This document shows, in pieces, positions 33,668 to 42,872 of a stretch of 64,000 nt of DNA. The notes under the pieces were generated by a model that saw only the letters and a list, made by a program, of their open reading frames with translations, made no database searches and was not told the DNA's origin. Source of the stretch: CAJXQU01 sp965223825 (lineage in GTDB: Bacteria; Pseudomonadota; Gammaproteobacteria; CAJXQU01); NCBI GenBank assembly GCA_965223825.1, contig OZ245018.1, forward strand, positions 248,001 to 312,000, given 5' to 3'. Within the stretch, counting starts at the first letter, position 1; every line of letters begins with the position of its first letter. The position numbers were made by a program, and so were the translations under genes.

Positions 33668-35041
33668 GTGAAACTTAAAAGTAAACAATTACTTGGCGGT
33701 GCACTGCTAGGCTTGTCAACAGCAATGGTGACGCCTGCGTACGCAGCCAACGATACAATCAAAAACCTCCTGACCATCATGCATGAAAATGGTCAAATCA
33801 CCGATGAGCAATTCCAAATTTTAATGGATGGTACTGCCGAAGACACAACATCATCAGTCGATACGGAAGCTGCGATCACGAAAGCGGTTGATGAGAAAAT
33901 GAAAGATTTGCCTAAAGTTACAATGAAAGGCAAGTTCAAAGTTGAGTCACAAGATGGTCAACATTCATTCCAACCTATTGGTCGAATTTTCTGGGATTAC
34001 AATTCAGCAGATTCCGAAGGTATCCCTGAAATCATGGACGGTGGAGAATTACGTCGCGCACGTTTAGGTTTCGAAGCGCAATTCTTCAAAAACTGGCAAG
34101 CGAAATTGGAATATGATTTCTCTGGTTCAGATGCTGACCTGAAAGATGGTTGGATCTCTTATAACGGCAAACTGGGTGATGCTGGCAAATACAATGTGAA
34201 GCTGGGTCAACACCATGTCCCATTCGGCTTCAACACGATCAGCTCCTCTAAATACATGTCCTTCCTGCGTCGTCCTCTTTTCGCTGACGGACCTTTATCG
34301 CCAGCACGTCAAGTGGGTGCTGCGTTCCGTTTAGACGGTGATCGTTATTTAGTTCACGCTGGTATGTTCATTCCTGAGCAAGACGGTGGTGCAACTGACG
34401 TCAACCACGACGATACTCGCACATACGCATTACGTGTTGCTGGTACGCCTGTGAAAATCGATGACACTCACCTGCTACACGTTGGTGGTTCATACATGCA
34501 TATCGATCAAAACGACAACACACTCCGTGTACGCCAACGTGCTTTAACGCATTTGGATGATCGGTTATTCAACACAAACCAAATGATGGTCGATAGCGTT
34601 AACGCATTTGACCTTGAATTCCTCGGCATCTACGGTTCTGCTCACGTGTTAGGTGAGTACGTCAACTGGGATCTGGATCAAACGACAGCTGGTGCAGCGG
34701 ATACATTAAGCGCATGGTCAATCGAAGCGGGTTTCTTCCTGACTGGCGAGTCCATGAAATACAAGAAAGGTCAGTTCAGCGGTGTTTCACCTAAGAGTGC
34801 CTTCATGAAAGGTTCTGGTCTTGGCGCATGGCAAGCTGTTGTTCGCTACGAAAACATGGACTTGAATGACGGTTCTACTTTCGGTGGTGACGGTGATGTT
34901 CTGTCAATTGGCTTGAACTGGACACCAATCAAGAACGTGCGTTTCATGGCGACTTGGAGCCAGTTGATGGATTTCAACAACGGTGGTGCTAGCTATGAAG
35001 ATCCTTCAAACGTTGGTCTGCGTGCCATGGTTTACTGGTAG
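33668..35041 (+). CDS. Phosphate-selective porin, OprO/OprP family
   Basis: About 457 residues from a GTG start at 33668 that follows AGGGGAAG. A signal peptide (VKLKSKQLLGGALLGLSTAMVTPAYA) is followed by a short coiled region and then a barrel rich in alternating strands with typical OprO/P wording: IGRIFWDYNSAD, GGELRRARLGFEAQFFKNWQAKLEYDFSGSDADLKDGWISYNG, KLGQHHVPFGFNTISSSKYMSFLRRP, and a closing NVGLRAMVYW with terminal aromatic. Such porins pass phosphate or polyphosphate through the outer membrane. Upstream PhoB sites and divergent phoB support that role. Followed by a strong terminator. Confidence 0.92.
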   Translation: MKLKSKQLLGGALLGLSTAMVTPAYAANDTIKNLLTIMHENGQITDEQFQILMDGTAEDTTSSVDTEAAITKAVDEKMKDLPKVTMKGKFKVESQDGQHSFQPIGRIFWDYNSADSEGIPEIMDGGELRRARLGFEAQFFKNWQAKLEYDFSGSDADLKDGWISYNGKLGDAGKYNVKLGQHHVPFGFNTISSSKYMSFLRRPLFADGPLSPARQVGAAFRLDGDRYLVHAGMFIPEQDGGATDVNHDDTRTYALRVAGTPVKIDDTHLLHVGGSYMHIDQNDNTLRVRQRALTHLDDRLFNTNQMMVDSVNAFDLEFLGIYGSAHVLGEYVNWDLDQTTAGAADTLSAWSIEAGFFLTGESMKYKKGQFSGVSPKSAFMKGSGLGAWQAVVRYENMDLNDGSTFGGDGDVLSIGLNWTPIKNVRFMATWSQLMDFNNGGASYEDPSNVGLRAMVYW

Positions 35042-35075
35042 GGAACTGGCGAATAGCCTCGTTGTTTGATGAAAA

Positions 35076-35100
35076 GCCCCGCAATGCGGGGCTTTTTTTT
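35076..35100 (+). terminator. Rho-independent terminator after the porin gene
   Basis: GCCCCGC (35076-35082), AAT loop, GCGGGGC (35086-35092), then T8 (35093-35100). Nearly identical in stem to the pstS2 terminator. A run of A at 35072-35075 lets it work in both directions, also ending tmcA from the other side. Confidence 0.93.
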
Positions 35101-35114
35101 GGGACAATACTGGA

Positions 35115-37304
35115 TTATTTAATCTTGATTTGAGCAGTTTTCTCAACGATTTTTTGCAGTAATTTCACGACGTCTTTTTTGCCTGTGAGAGAATTCTTCT
35201 CCGCGACTGTTTTCCAGTTTTGTCGTTGCAGAACTTTGTTGATCAACACGTTCCGTTCAGTCGTGTTGAGCAAAGTCGCATACTGCTGATCGCGCAACAC
35301 ATGCAAACTCCAACACCATAAACTTGCTAGGCAAGATTCATAAGGTCGTTGTTGTTGCGAAAAGGCAGAGACATCTTGCCAGATGTGCGGATCAAGCAAG
35401 GCCGGAAGGATTAGATCTGCCGTTGATATGTGGAATAAAGCGAATACCAGATCGGGCTCCATCGTGGCTAACGGTTCAGCAAGTTGATGTGGCAATTGCT
35501 GTTGCATCTGCTCGCGGGCACGGCGCAACAGTGTGGAAGTTGTGACGCTCAAGGCATGCACCATTAGGGCTGAATATTCTCCGCTGCTGGCGTTGCGTTG
35601 TGTGCCGATACGGATCGTTTGGTAGTCAGCCTTTGACCAAAAGTTGAGTAGGTCAAGATTCGCTCCAAAACTAGCGGCGAGATAATCCAGATCCGAAGTG
35701 GCCGGATGTCGTTTGAGTTGCGTGAGTAGATGCTGGCCAAAACCGGCTTGTTGGAAATCCGGATGGATCGCGATTCGCACAATGCGTCCGCCAGCGAGTT
35801 GGGCAAATTCGTTTAAACCGCTGTGTATGATCAAGGTTTCAGGAATTAGATGGCCTTGAGGTCGGCGTTTTCCTTGCGCGATGGCATTGATGATCGGTTC
35901 GTCGAGCTGACCCTCGCGCGCGAGTAAAACGGCACCGATCACGATCTTCTCTGCTTGTAAAACAAACACGGATAAATTTGGGCCATCCAGAAGTTGTCTT
36001 AGATCGTTAGGTTTTGTTTGATAGTGGGCATTTACTAACAGGCCGAAAAGCGCGTTTAACCTGTTTTCGTCCTGCCAGAGCTGATCGCGATCCAAGCAAG
36101 TTAGTGTGGTCTGGATTGTCGCAGGTGAAAATATCTTTGTTGGTCGAGGCAAGTTTGCGATCGCGGGTGTATCCGCATTCAACAAGAGTAGGCGAAATGT
36201 CAGTGCTTCAACGGGGTCGTTGTTAGCCCAACGGATCGGCTCGACCATGTTCAGCGAACCCCAACTCGGCGTGATCTGCTCAAGCTTTTGTTTAAAGCGG
36301 ATCGCAAAACCGCGACCAGTACCTTCGTAACCGTGAATGGTTGAAGCGAAAACAATGCGTGAATATCGTCGCAGACATTTTTCTAACAATGGTGTTGGAA
36401 TTGCCGCTGCCTCATCGATGATCAACAGATCGCAATCCGGTTGAGAAAGACAAAGCGCGTCAGGTGGAAGAAAGATCAGCGCTTGATCAAGCGTGGTTAA
36501 TGTAGATCGTTGTGCATGTTCGAAGAGAACCGTCGCGGCGCTCGAATGCGGTGCGGTAACGATGATTTTTTTTGAACCCGAATCGATCAACTCAGCGGCG
36601 GCCATGCCTAACGCAGCAGATTTCCCCCGCCCACGATCTGCTGTGATCACGAGTGGTCGCCGCCGTCGTCCCTGAGCGACTTTTTTTATCGCTTTGATCG
36701 CGGTAGTTTGATCGGCCGTGGGTAATATTTCTGACGAGGGTGGAGTGGGATCGGGTAATGTGGTGTGGTTATTATTAGAAACGGCTGCGTGATCTGACTG
36801 CCGGTGCAGTAGCAGGTGCTGATCGGCTTTGAGGACTCGCACCAAGCGTGAAAGATATCGTCCAGAAATGTCTTTTTCATCGTGTGGATAAACAGCCAAA
36901 CGTCGATGTTCCGGATCCGCAAAACTTGGCCAGGCATCGAGATCCGGACAGAGTAGGATCAACAGTCCACCGGCGCGTAAGCATCCTGACGTCGCACCAA
37001 ATGACTCTGGGTTGAAACCGCTAAAAGCATCAAAGATGAGGTGTGGAATTTCTTGACCGAGTAAAGAGTGGGTTTTGCTCGGATCATAACTGATCACGTT
37101 AGCAGGCGGGTTCTTGCTAATCCAGATAGGTTGGTCGTGATTTTGCTGATCGAATAATGTGGTTAATTGCGCTGCTTGATCGTGCACCCAGTCCCACGTT
37201 CCGCTGATGACAACACAACGTCGCTGCCGATCGCGTTGTGCGTCGTGAAGTAACGTTAGGATGGGATGATTCTGTACGACAGAATCTGTGAATGGTTGGG
37301 CCAT
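35115..37304 (-). CDS. tmcA: tRNA(Met) cytidine acetyltransferase TmcA
   Basis: A 729-residue protein of the length of the gammaproteobacterial enzyme. It acetylates the wobble cytidine of elongator tRNA-Met (ac4C34). Domains in order: DUF1726 N-terminal part, RNA-helicase-like ATPase with Walker A TADRGRGKSAALG (about 219-231) and DLLIIDEAAAIPTPLL, a GNAT domain with RIAIHPDFQQAGFGQHLL for acetyl-CoA, and a C-terminal tRNA-binding part. It starts 9 bp after the rhomboid gene stop, so the two are probably one transcript. Confidence 0.95.
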   Translation of the reverse strand: MAQPFTDSVVQNHPILTLLHDAQRDRQRRCVVISGTWDWVHDQAAQLTTLFDQQNHDQPIWISKNPPANVISYDPSKTHSLLGQEIPHLIFDAFSGFNPESFGATSGCLRAGGLLILLCPDLDAWPSFADPEHRRLAVYPHDEKDISGRYLSRLVRVLKADQHLLLHRQSDHAAVSNNNHTTLPDPTPPSSEILPTADQTTAIKAIKKVAQGRRRRPLVITADRGRGKSAALGMAAAELIDSGSKKIIVTAPHSSAATVLFEHAQRSTLTTLDQALIFLPPDALCLSQPDCDLLIIDEAAAIPTPLLEKCLRRYSRIVFASTIHGYEGTGRGFAIRFKQKLEQITPSWGSLNMVEPIRWANNDPVEALTFRLLLLNADTPAIANLPRPTKIFSPATIQTTLTCLDRDQLWQDENRLNALFGLLVNAHYQTKPNDLRQLLDGPNLSVFVLQAEKIVIGAVLLAREGQLDEPIINAIAQGKRRPQGHLIPETLIIHSGLNEFAQLAGGRIVRIAIHPDFQQAGFGQHLLTQLKRHPATSDLDYLAASFGANLDLLNFWSKADYQTIRIGTQRNASSGEYSALMVHALSVTTSTLLRRAREQMQQQLPHQLAEPLATMEPDLVFALFHISTADLILPALLDPHIWQDVSAFSQQQRPYESCLASLWCWSLHVLRDQQYATLLNTTERNVLINKVLQRQNWKTVAEKNSLTGKKDVVKLLQKIVEKTAQIKIK

Positions 37305-37313
37305 GCAGGCAGT

Positions 37314-37994
37314 TTATTTCAAACGCCACTCATCACCAATGATCGGATCGTCCTCTTCTTCCGACTCATCCTCCCACGCATAGTGTTTTTGTGGCTGCCG
37401 TGGATCGCGGTTTCTTAAAATGAAAGCCAGGATCACGCCGATACAGGCACCGAAAAAATGCGACTCGTAAGAGATGCTCGGATCGTTCGGGAAGATGCCG
37501 TAAATCATGCTGCCGTAGAGGAAGAACACGATCATACTGAGTGCGGCGGGCAGACGATCGCGTCGTAGTACACCAATCACAAAGATGAAAAACGTCATGC
37601 CGTAAGTGAGTCCGCTTGCACCAAAGTGCATAGACGGGCGGGCAAAAATCCAGACCGCGAGTCCGGTGAGTAAGTACACACTGAAAAATACCTGTTTCGC
37701 TGATCGTGGATAGGTATGAATGAGAATCGTCCCGAGGATCAATAAGGGCAGTGAATTCGAAACAAGATGGGCTAATGAGCCATGAATTAACGGTGCGGTG
37801 AAAATACCGATCAAACCACTGAAGCGGCCGGGATAAACGCCAAATTGTGTGAGTGATAAGCCTGTGAGATGTTCGATGAGTGCGATCAGCCAAATCAAGG
37901 CGAGAAAAGCGATCGGAAATAGCATGGCCAGCTTAATGTTTAAATAAGGTGTCGGCGCAGATGGTGTGGCTGGCATGTCGTTATAATGTCGCAT
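37314..37994 (-). CDS. Rhomboid family intramembrane serine protease
   Basis: About 226 residues with six predicted membrane helices. The catalytic serine is in HFGASGLTYG and the catalytic histidine in YESHFFGACIG; the loop GSLAHLVSNSLPLLILG carries the conserved His-Asn pair that shapes the oxyanion hole. The C-terminal tail is strongly acidic (ESEEEDDP). It cleaves membrane helices, substrate unknown. Starts at ATG 37994 or ATG 37976; neither has a clear ribosome binding site, and the longer is given here. Divergent from greB with overlapping promoter space. Confidence 0.88.
   Translation of the reverse strand: MRHYNDMPATPSAPTPYLNIKLAMLFPIAFLALIWLIALIEHLTGLSLTQFGVYPGRFSGLIGIFTAPLIHGSLAHLVSNSLPLLILGTILIHTYPRSAKQVFFSVYLLTGLAVWIFARPSMHFGASGLTYGMTFFIFVIGVLRRDRLPAALSMIVFFLYGSMIYGIFPNDPSISYESHFFGACIGVILAFILRNRDPRQPQKHYAWEDESEEEDDPIIGDEWRLK
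37982..37987 (+). promoter_or_regulatory. -10 element of greB
   Basis: A perfect TATAAT 33 bp upstream of the greB ATG. No good -35 was recognised at the right distance. It lies inside the first codons of the rhomboid gene on the other strand. Confidence 0.55.
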
Positions 37995-38019
37995 TCTTTT
38001 ATTGTTAAGGTCTCTACAT

Positions 38020-38535
38020 ATGGGCAGGTGGCGTCCACCACAACCCAAGTCGTCCGCTTATATCACACAAGCGGGTTTTGAAACGTTGCATGCCGAGCTG
38101 GAACAAATCTGGGTGCGGCGACGCGATGTGACCAAACACCTTGCAGCGGCGGCGGCGGAGGGTGATCGTTCTGAGAACGCGGAATACATCTATCGTAAAA
38201 AAGAATTACGGGAGATTGATCGCCGCATTCGTTACTTACAAAAAAGGTTGCCTGATCTCACTGTCGTGGAGCAACGTCAGGATGACTGTCAGCAGATTTT
38301 TTTTGGTGCGTGGGTGACGTTAGAAAAAGATGCGGGTGAAGAAGTGATCTACCGTATCGTCGGGCCCGATGAGCTCGATCCGAAAAAAGGCTGGATCAGT
38401 ATTGATTCACCGTTAGCGCGCGCTTTGTTGAAAAAGACCGTTGATGATGAAGTGCTGATTACGACAGAAAAAGCGGAAACGGAATATTATGTTATTAATG
38501 TCCGCTATCAACCCGAGACAGACTCGGGCGAATAA
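38020..38535 (+). CDS. greB: Transcription elongation factor GreB
   Basis: A 171-residue Gre factor. The N-terminal coiled coil carries the tip acidic pair of the cleavage-stimulating site in EGDRSENAEYIYRKKELREIDRRIRYLQKRL, worded like GreB rather than GreA. The C-terminal FKBP-like domain follows (FFGAWVTLEKDAGEEVIYRIVGPDELDP). GreB rescues backtracked RNA polymerase by inducing transcript cleavage. The ATG at 38020, after TAAGG, matches the family start MGRWRPP; an earlier ATG is unlikely. Confidence 0.95.
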   Translation: MGRWRPPQPKSSAYITQAGFETLHAELEQIWVRRRDVTKHLAAAAAEGDRSENAEYIYRKKELREIDRRIRYLQKRLPDLTVVEQRQDDCQQIFFGAWVTLEKDAGEEVIYRIVGPDELDPKKGWISIDSPLARALLKKTVDDEVLITTEKAETEYYVINVRYQPETDSGE

Positions 38536-38579
38536 CGGCCATGACCTCTCTTTAAATCGTGTGTACTGTCACCTTTTTA

Positions 38580-39482
38580 CTAACGCGCTTGTTCTTTTGA
38601 TAGTAACAAACTGGACATTTCGGCGAATTTGAGTCCAGCCTCACCGAGTATTTCATCGACATTTAAACTCTCGCGATCCAAGTTCAAATGTTCCCAAACT
38701 GCATCGTGGACAGCAAACTCTTCGGGGGATTCTTCTGCGAAGGTGCCCATGCCCGTTTGATTAGCGAGCGCATCAGCCAGATGCAAGATCGCCACTTCCA
38801 TTTGCGCGTGGGGTGCATCAGCAGGGCGATGATGATAAGTCGCCACGTCTTGCAAGTTTTGCGGTAAATTCCAGAGCTTCATCAACTCCGCACCCAACTC
38901 TGCATGTGAGTAACCCAGTGTTTCGGTTTCCGCTGCTGCGAGCGCAGCTTCATTGCCTTCGACAAGATTCAGTAAGTTTGATGATAACGTCGGTAGGCTA
39001 CTGAACATGATCAGACTGCCGACATCGTGCAGCAGACCGCCGATAAAAAGACGCTCTGGGTGTAAGACTTTACAACGCTTGGCGAGATCGCGAGAAATAA
39101 TGCCAGCATACAAACTATGCTGCCAGAAGCTATCCATATTCACCACGTTGGCGGGAATACTGGAAAAGCTGCGTACTGCTTTTACTGCAACGACAAGGTT
39201 ATAGAGTTCCGCACTACCGATAATGGCAACGGCGCGTGAGACGGTGTCGATACGCGAAGGAAAATTATAAAAGGCGCTGTTGACGATTTTTAACAAGCGC
39301 ATCGTCAAACTTGGATCTTGTGAAATGACCTCGCCGAGTGCTTCTGCAGTGCCATGACGGGAGTCGATCAGCTCAAAGATTTTAAAGCAGATTTCGGGTG
39401 GGCTAACGAGCGCGCTGGCATTTTTAACCAGCTCCTCAATGCTCGGGTGAACATCCTGTTCGAGGGCGACGGCAGTTTCCAT
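38580..39482 (-). CDS. HDOD domain protein
   Basis: A 300-residue protein formed almost wholly by an HDOD domain (about 20-215), recognised by ISQDPSLTMRLLKIVNSAFYNFPSRIDTVSRAVAIIG and GLLHDVGSLIM. HDOD proteins are non-catalytic relatives of HD phosphohydrolases and act as signalling scaffolds, often with two-component or c-di-GMP systems. Its partner is not evident here. An AGGAT lies before the ATG. It is convergent with greB and divergent from the transglycosylase gene. Confidence 0.88.
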   Translation of the reverse strand: METAVALEQDVHPSIEELVKNASALVSPPEICFKIFELIDSRHGTAEALGEVISQDPSLTMRLLKIVNSAFYNFPSRIDTVSRAVAIIGSAELYNLVVAVKAVRSFSSIPANVVNMDSFWQHSLYAGIISRDLAKRCKVLHPERLFIGGLLHDVGSLIMFSSLPTLSSNLLNLVEGNEAALAAAETETLGYSHAELGAELMKLWNLPQNLQDVATYHHRPADAPHAQMEVAILHLADALANQTGMGTFAEESPEEFAVHDAVWEHLNLDRESLNVDEILGEAGLKFAEMSSLLLSKEQAR

Positions 39483-39595
39483 TGCTAAACATCCTGTTTA
39501 ATTGCGTTTGAAGTCCTGTTCCTGCTCATTGTTTTCGACCTTTTTTAAAAAATCTTTAGTCTCAAGTTGTACTAAAAATAGCCGCTTAAAAAGGA

Positions 39596-41473
39596 ATGAA
39601 AAGTGTTTTATATCAATGTCGGATTTTTCCACGTCAACGGTTGGTGATTTGTCTGATCGCGATCTTGGCCTACAGTCTGATTCCGCTTGAAACGGCAGGC
39701 AGTTTGTTCGGCAAGTCGAGCAGTTTCTCTGGTCGTTATGTAAAACAAGTTGATCCACGTTTACCGCTGATGCCTCGGGCTGGCGATCTGAACGCGATCA
39801 AACGTTACGGGATCTTACGCGTATTGATGAGTGATCATCCCGCCAGCGAGTTTGAGGCGCGTCTATTGCAGGGCTTCGCAGATCGTCATTCATTGCAGGT
39901 TTTGTATATCAATATTGGTGATCAACAAGCCGGGCGCGATGCGATTTTGCAAGGGCATGGCGATGTGTTGTTACGTGGAGATATTGACGATGATGCCATC
40001 GCCCACACGTTTGCATTTAACACGCACAAGCAACGCGGCGTAACGTGGGGAATACGTAACGACAATCCACAATTACGTGACTCTCTCAACCACCAAATCA
40101 ACCGGTATCTAATCAGTATGGGAACGCCTGATCGTTATCAGGAAGATCTCTCTGGCATGAAATCACGCAAGGCCCTACGGGTTGCGATGCGTGCTGATCC
40201 GAATAATTATTTCCTGAAAGATGGACGCCCGGTTGGTTTTGAGTATGAGCTACTCAAAACCTTCGCGAAACAACAAGGTTTATGGCTAGATGTGATCATC
40301 GTTAAAAGCGAGCGGGAGATGGTGTCGCTGTTAAAAAGTGGACGTGCCGATTTAGCCTCGCTGAGCGACACTGAAAATACGGATCCACAAATCAAAAATA
40401 GCTTGCCATTCAATCCGGCAGAGAATTTGTTGATCACGGGAAAATCCGGATCACGGATTAAGATGCTGGATTCGTTGAATGGCAAAATCATTGCGATTCA
40501 TGATCGCGATTTATCTGAACAAAGCATGGAGAAATTTCTGCGATTGGGTTTAAAGGTCTCTGTTTTGTCTGCTGAAGAAGGGTTGGAATTTGATAAGTTT
40601 CTTGAGCGGGTCTCCTCAGGGCAATATGATGTGGCGTTGGTATCCGCGCGTAAATATTTGCAATTGAACCCGACGGCTAAAAATTTACGTATCCTCGGGT
40701 CAACAGATCGGACCGCCTTCAAATCGTGGGGGTTTAATGCTCGCCACGGCGATCTTGCACAAGCATTGAATTCCTTCGTGGCTGAGACTTATATGTCGAG
40801 TCTTTATAATTTTTCCTATAAAAAATATCACCCGGAAGATCGCTTGAGCGATGTCGCTGTCATGGCGATCTCACCGTACGATCACTTAGTCAGAAAATAT
40901 GCCGCCGAGTCTCAATTTGACTGGCGTTTGATCAGCGCGCAAATGTATCAGGAAAGTCAGTTTAAACCGGATGCACGCTCTGTTAGTGGCGCACGTGGTT
41001 TAATGCAGATCATGCCGCGAACGGCACGGGAGGTGGGTTTGCGTCGTGTTGATGATCCGGAGCGCAGTATCGAAGCTGGGATTAAGTACATGAAAAAACT
41101 GCGGACGTTATATGGTGATCAGCTTGAGGCCAGCGAGCGGAATTGGTTTACCTTAGCATCGTACAATGCGGGCTTTGAGCGTATAGAAGATGCGCGCCGT
41201 TTTGCGAAAAAACTGGGCTTAGATCCAAATCGTTGGTTCGGTAATGTCGAATACGCTATGCAAAAATTGGCCGATCGCAAAAACCGTAAACACACCCGTT
41301 TCGGTGGCTGTCATTGCGGTCAAACGGTGGTTTACGTGCGAAGTATTAAACGCTACTACAATAGCTACGTGCAGTTGACCGATCCGGTTTTGGTGGCGGC
41401 GAGTGAACCGTTAACGACACAGGTCGATGCGCTTACTGATAGCGAGTCGGGTCCGCTACATTTGCAGTTTTAA
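39596..41473 (+). CDS. mltF: MltF-like membrane-bound lytic transglycosylase
   Basis: A 625-residue protein with an N-terminal signal anchor (about 15-35). Two solute-binding-protein-like modules follow: a shorter one (about 65-175, YGILRVLMSDHPASEFEARLL) and a full SBP_bac_3 module (about 190-430, KALRVAMRADPNNYFLKDGRPVGFEYELL). The C-terminal SLT domain carries catalytic Glu453 in MYQESQFKPDA and ARGLMQIMP. It cleaves peptidoglycan to 1,6-anhydromuropeptides. E. coli MltF is 518 residues, so one regulatory module appears extra. AAAGGA precedes the ATG. Its 3' end overlaps queC by 41 bp. Confidence 0.87.
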   Translation: MKSVLYQCRIFPRQRLVICLIAILAYSLIPLETAGSLFGKSSSFSGRYVKQVDPRLPLMPRAGDLNAIKRYGILRVLMSDHPASEFEARLLQGFADRHSLQVLYINIGDQQAGRDAILQGHGDVLLRGDIDDDAIAHTFAFNTHKQRGVTWGIRNDNPQLRDSLNHQINRYLISMGTPDRYQEDLSGMKSRKALRVAMRADPNNYFLKDGRPVGFEYELLKTFAKQQGLWLDVIIVKSEREMVSLLKSGRADLASLSDTENTDPQIKNSLPFNPAENLLITGKSGSRIKMLDSLNGKIIAIHDRDLSEQSMEKFLRLGLKVSVLSAEEGLEFDKFLERVSSGQYDVALVSARKYLQLNPTAKNLRILGSTDRTAFKSWGFNARHGDLAQALNSFVAETYMSSLYNFSYKKYHPEDRLSDVAVMAISPYDHLVRKYAAESQFDWRLISAQMYQESQFKPDARSVSGARGLMQIMPRTAREVGLRRVDDPERSIEAGIKYMKKLRTLYGDQLEASERNWFTLASYNAGFERIEDARRFAKKLGLDPNRWFGNVEYAMQKLADRKNRKHTRFGGCHCGQTVVYVRSIKRYYNSYVQLTDPVLVAASEPLTTQVDALTDSESGPLHLQF

Positions 41474-42146
41474 AACCTTCCGCACGAAATTGACAAGAGT
41501 CGCAAACACCGCAGGCACGGCCCTCATCATCAGCCTGATAACAGGAGACTGTTAAGCCATAATCGACACCGAGTCGCGTGCCGGTTTGGATAATTTCTGC
41601 TTTAGTGAGATCGATCAGCGGTGTTTTAATCTGCATAACATTGCCTTCCACACCGACTTTTGTCGCCAGTTGCGCGACGCGTTCGAAGGCGGCGATGAAT
41701 TCGGGCCGGCAATCTGGATAGCCAGAATAATCTACCGCATTGACCCCGATGAAAATTTCATTTGCATTGAGCACCTCTGCCCAACCTAGCGCGAGAGATA
41801 GAAAGATAGTATTCCGTGCCGGGACATAGGTGATCGGAATGGTATTTTCATCCGCCGTTTCAGCGAGATATTGAGGTACATCGATCGCGTTATCGGTCAG
41901 TGCTGAGCCGCCGATCTGCCCAAGATCCAAATGCAGCGTTTTATGTTCGATCGCACCAAGCGAGGTGGCGATCGCATCAGCAGCTTGTAATTCAGCACGG
42001 TGGCGTTGACCGTAGTCAAAACTGAGTGCGTAGCAGTCGTAACCCTGATCACGTGCGATGGCAAGTGCTGTGCAAGAGTCGAGACCGCCAGATAAGAGGA
42101 CGACTGCACGTTTGGGTGAATTTGTTGCGGGTGAGGGTGTACACAT
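41433..42146 (-). CDS. queC: 7-cyano-7-deazaguanine synthase QueC
   Basis: About 237 residues. It converts 7-carboxy-7-deazaguanine to preQ0 with ATP and ammonia on the queuosine path. P-loop-like SGGLDSCTALAIA near the N-terminus and the zinc site CYQADDEGRACGVCDSC near the end (four cysteines) are intact. The ATG at 42146 is taken; a TTG at 42170 overlapping the queE stop is also possible. It lies directly after queE, the enzyme that supplies its substrate, and convergently overlaps mltF. Confidence 0.94.
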   Translation of the reverse strand: MCTPSPATNSPKRAVVLLSGGLDSCTALAIARDQGYDCYALSFDYGQRHRAELQAADAIATSLGAIEHKTLHLDLGQIGGSALTDNAIDVPQYLAETADENTIPITYVPARNTIFLSLALGWAEVLNANEIFIGVNAVDYSGYPDCRPEFIAAFERVAQLATKVGVEGNVMQIKTPLIDLTKAEIIQTGTRLGVDYGLTVSCYQADDEGRACGVCDSCQFRAEGFKTANVADPTRYQ

Positions 42147-42166
42147 TATTTTTCGTTTTTTGAAGG

Positions 42167-42817
42167 TCAACGGCCGGGGCCGTCATTCCAGAGCAATTTA
42201 TGTAGTTGAATTTGAAACCTGACGGGTAGGTGATCTGCGACAATCCAATCTGCTAGATCGCGCGCAGAAAGCGTATCAGCAACGGGTGAAAATAAGACGC
42301 TACAACGCTCATTTAACTGTTGCTCAATGAGCATGTTTTTCGCCCAGTCATAATCCGCCCGATCGCAAATAACAAATTTTAATTCATCTTCCGGTTTTAA
42401 CTTCTGCAGATTTGAATAATCGTTTTTGCTTTCCTCGGCCGAGGCGGGCGTTTTCAGATCCATGACGATCATCACGCGTGGATCAACCTCATCGAGCGGC
42501 ATCGCACCACTGGTTTCGAGGGAAACCGAAAAGCCCGCGTCGCATAACTGTGTGAGGAGGAGGTTGCAGTTTTTTTGCGCCAGTGGTTCGCCGCCAGTGA
42601 CGGTGACATAAGGCGTTGCGTGTGCTTCAACGGTCGCAAGAATGTCGTCTAAGTTCGTCACTTGGCCGCCATTAAATGCGTACGCAGTATCGCAATACTG
42701 GCAGCGCAGCGGGCAACCGGTGAGACGCACAAACACGGTCGGTAAGCCGGTACGACTGGTTTCTCCCTGTAAAGACAGGAAGATCTCAGTAATGCGAAGG
42801 GTGTTTTGTTTGTTCAA
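42167..42817 (-). CDS. queE: 7-carboxy-7-deazaguanine synthase QueE (radical SAM)
   Basis: A 216-residue radical SAM enzyme that contracts 6-carboxytetrahydropterin to 7-carboxy-7-deazaguanine. The cluster motif CPLRCQYC (CxxxCxxC) is followed by DTAYAFNGG, and GGEPLAQ is present. No ATG is available; the frame appears to open at a TTG (42817) directly before NKQNTLRITEIFLSLQGE. It follows the Tol-Pal genes and precedes queC, a conserved gammaproteobacterial order. Confidence 0.93.
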   Translation of the reverse strand: MNKQNTLRITEIFLSLQGETSRTGLPTVFVRLTGCPLRCQYCDTAYAFNGGQVTNLDDILATVEAHATPYVTVTGGEPLAQKNCNLLLTQLCDAGFSVSLETSGAMPLDEVDPRVMIVMDLKTPASAEESKNDYSNLQKLKPEDELKFVICDRADYDWAKNMLIEQQLNERCSVLFSPVADTLSARDLADWIVADHLPVRFQIQLHKLLWNDGPGR

Positions 42818-42872
42818 ATTGAGAAAGCTGAACCGTCGTTAAGCTGATCGATCGGGATGATTATGAACATGA

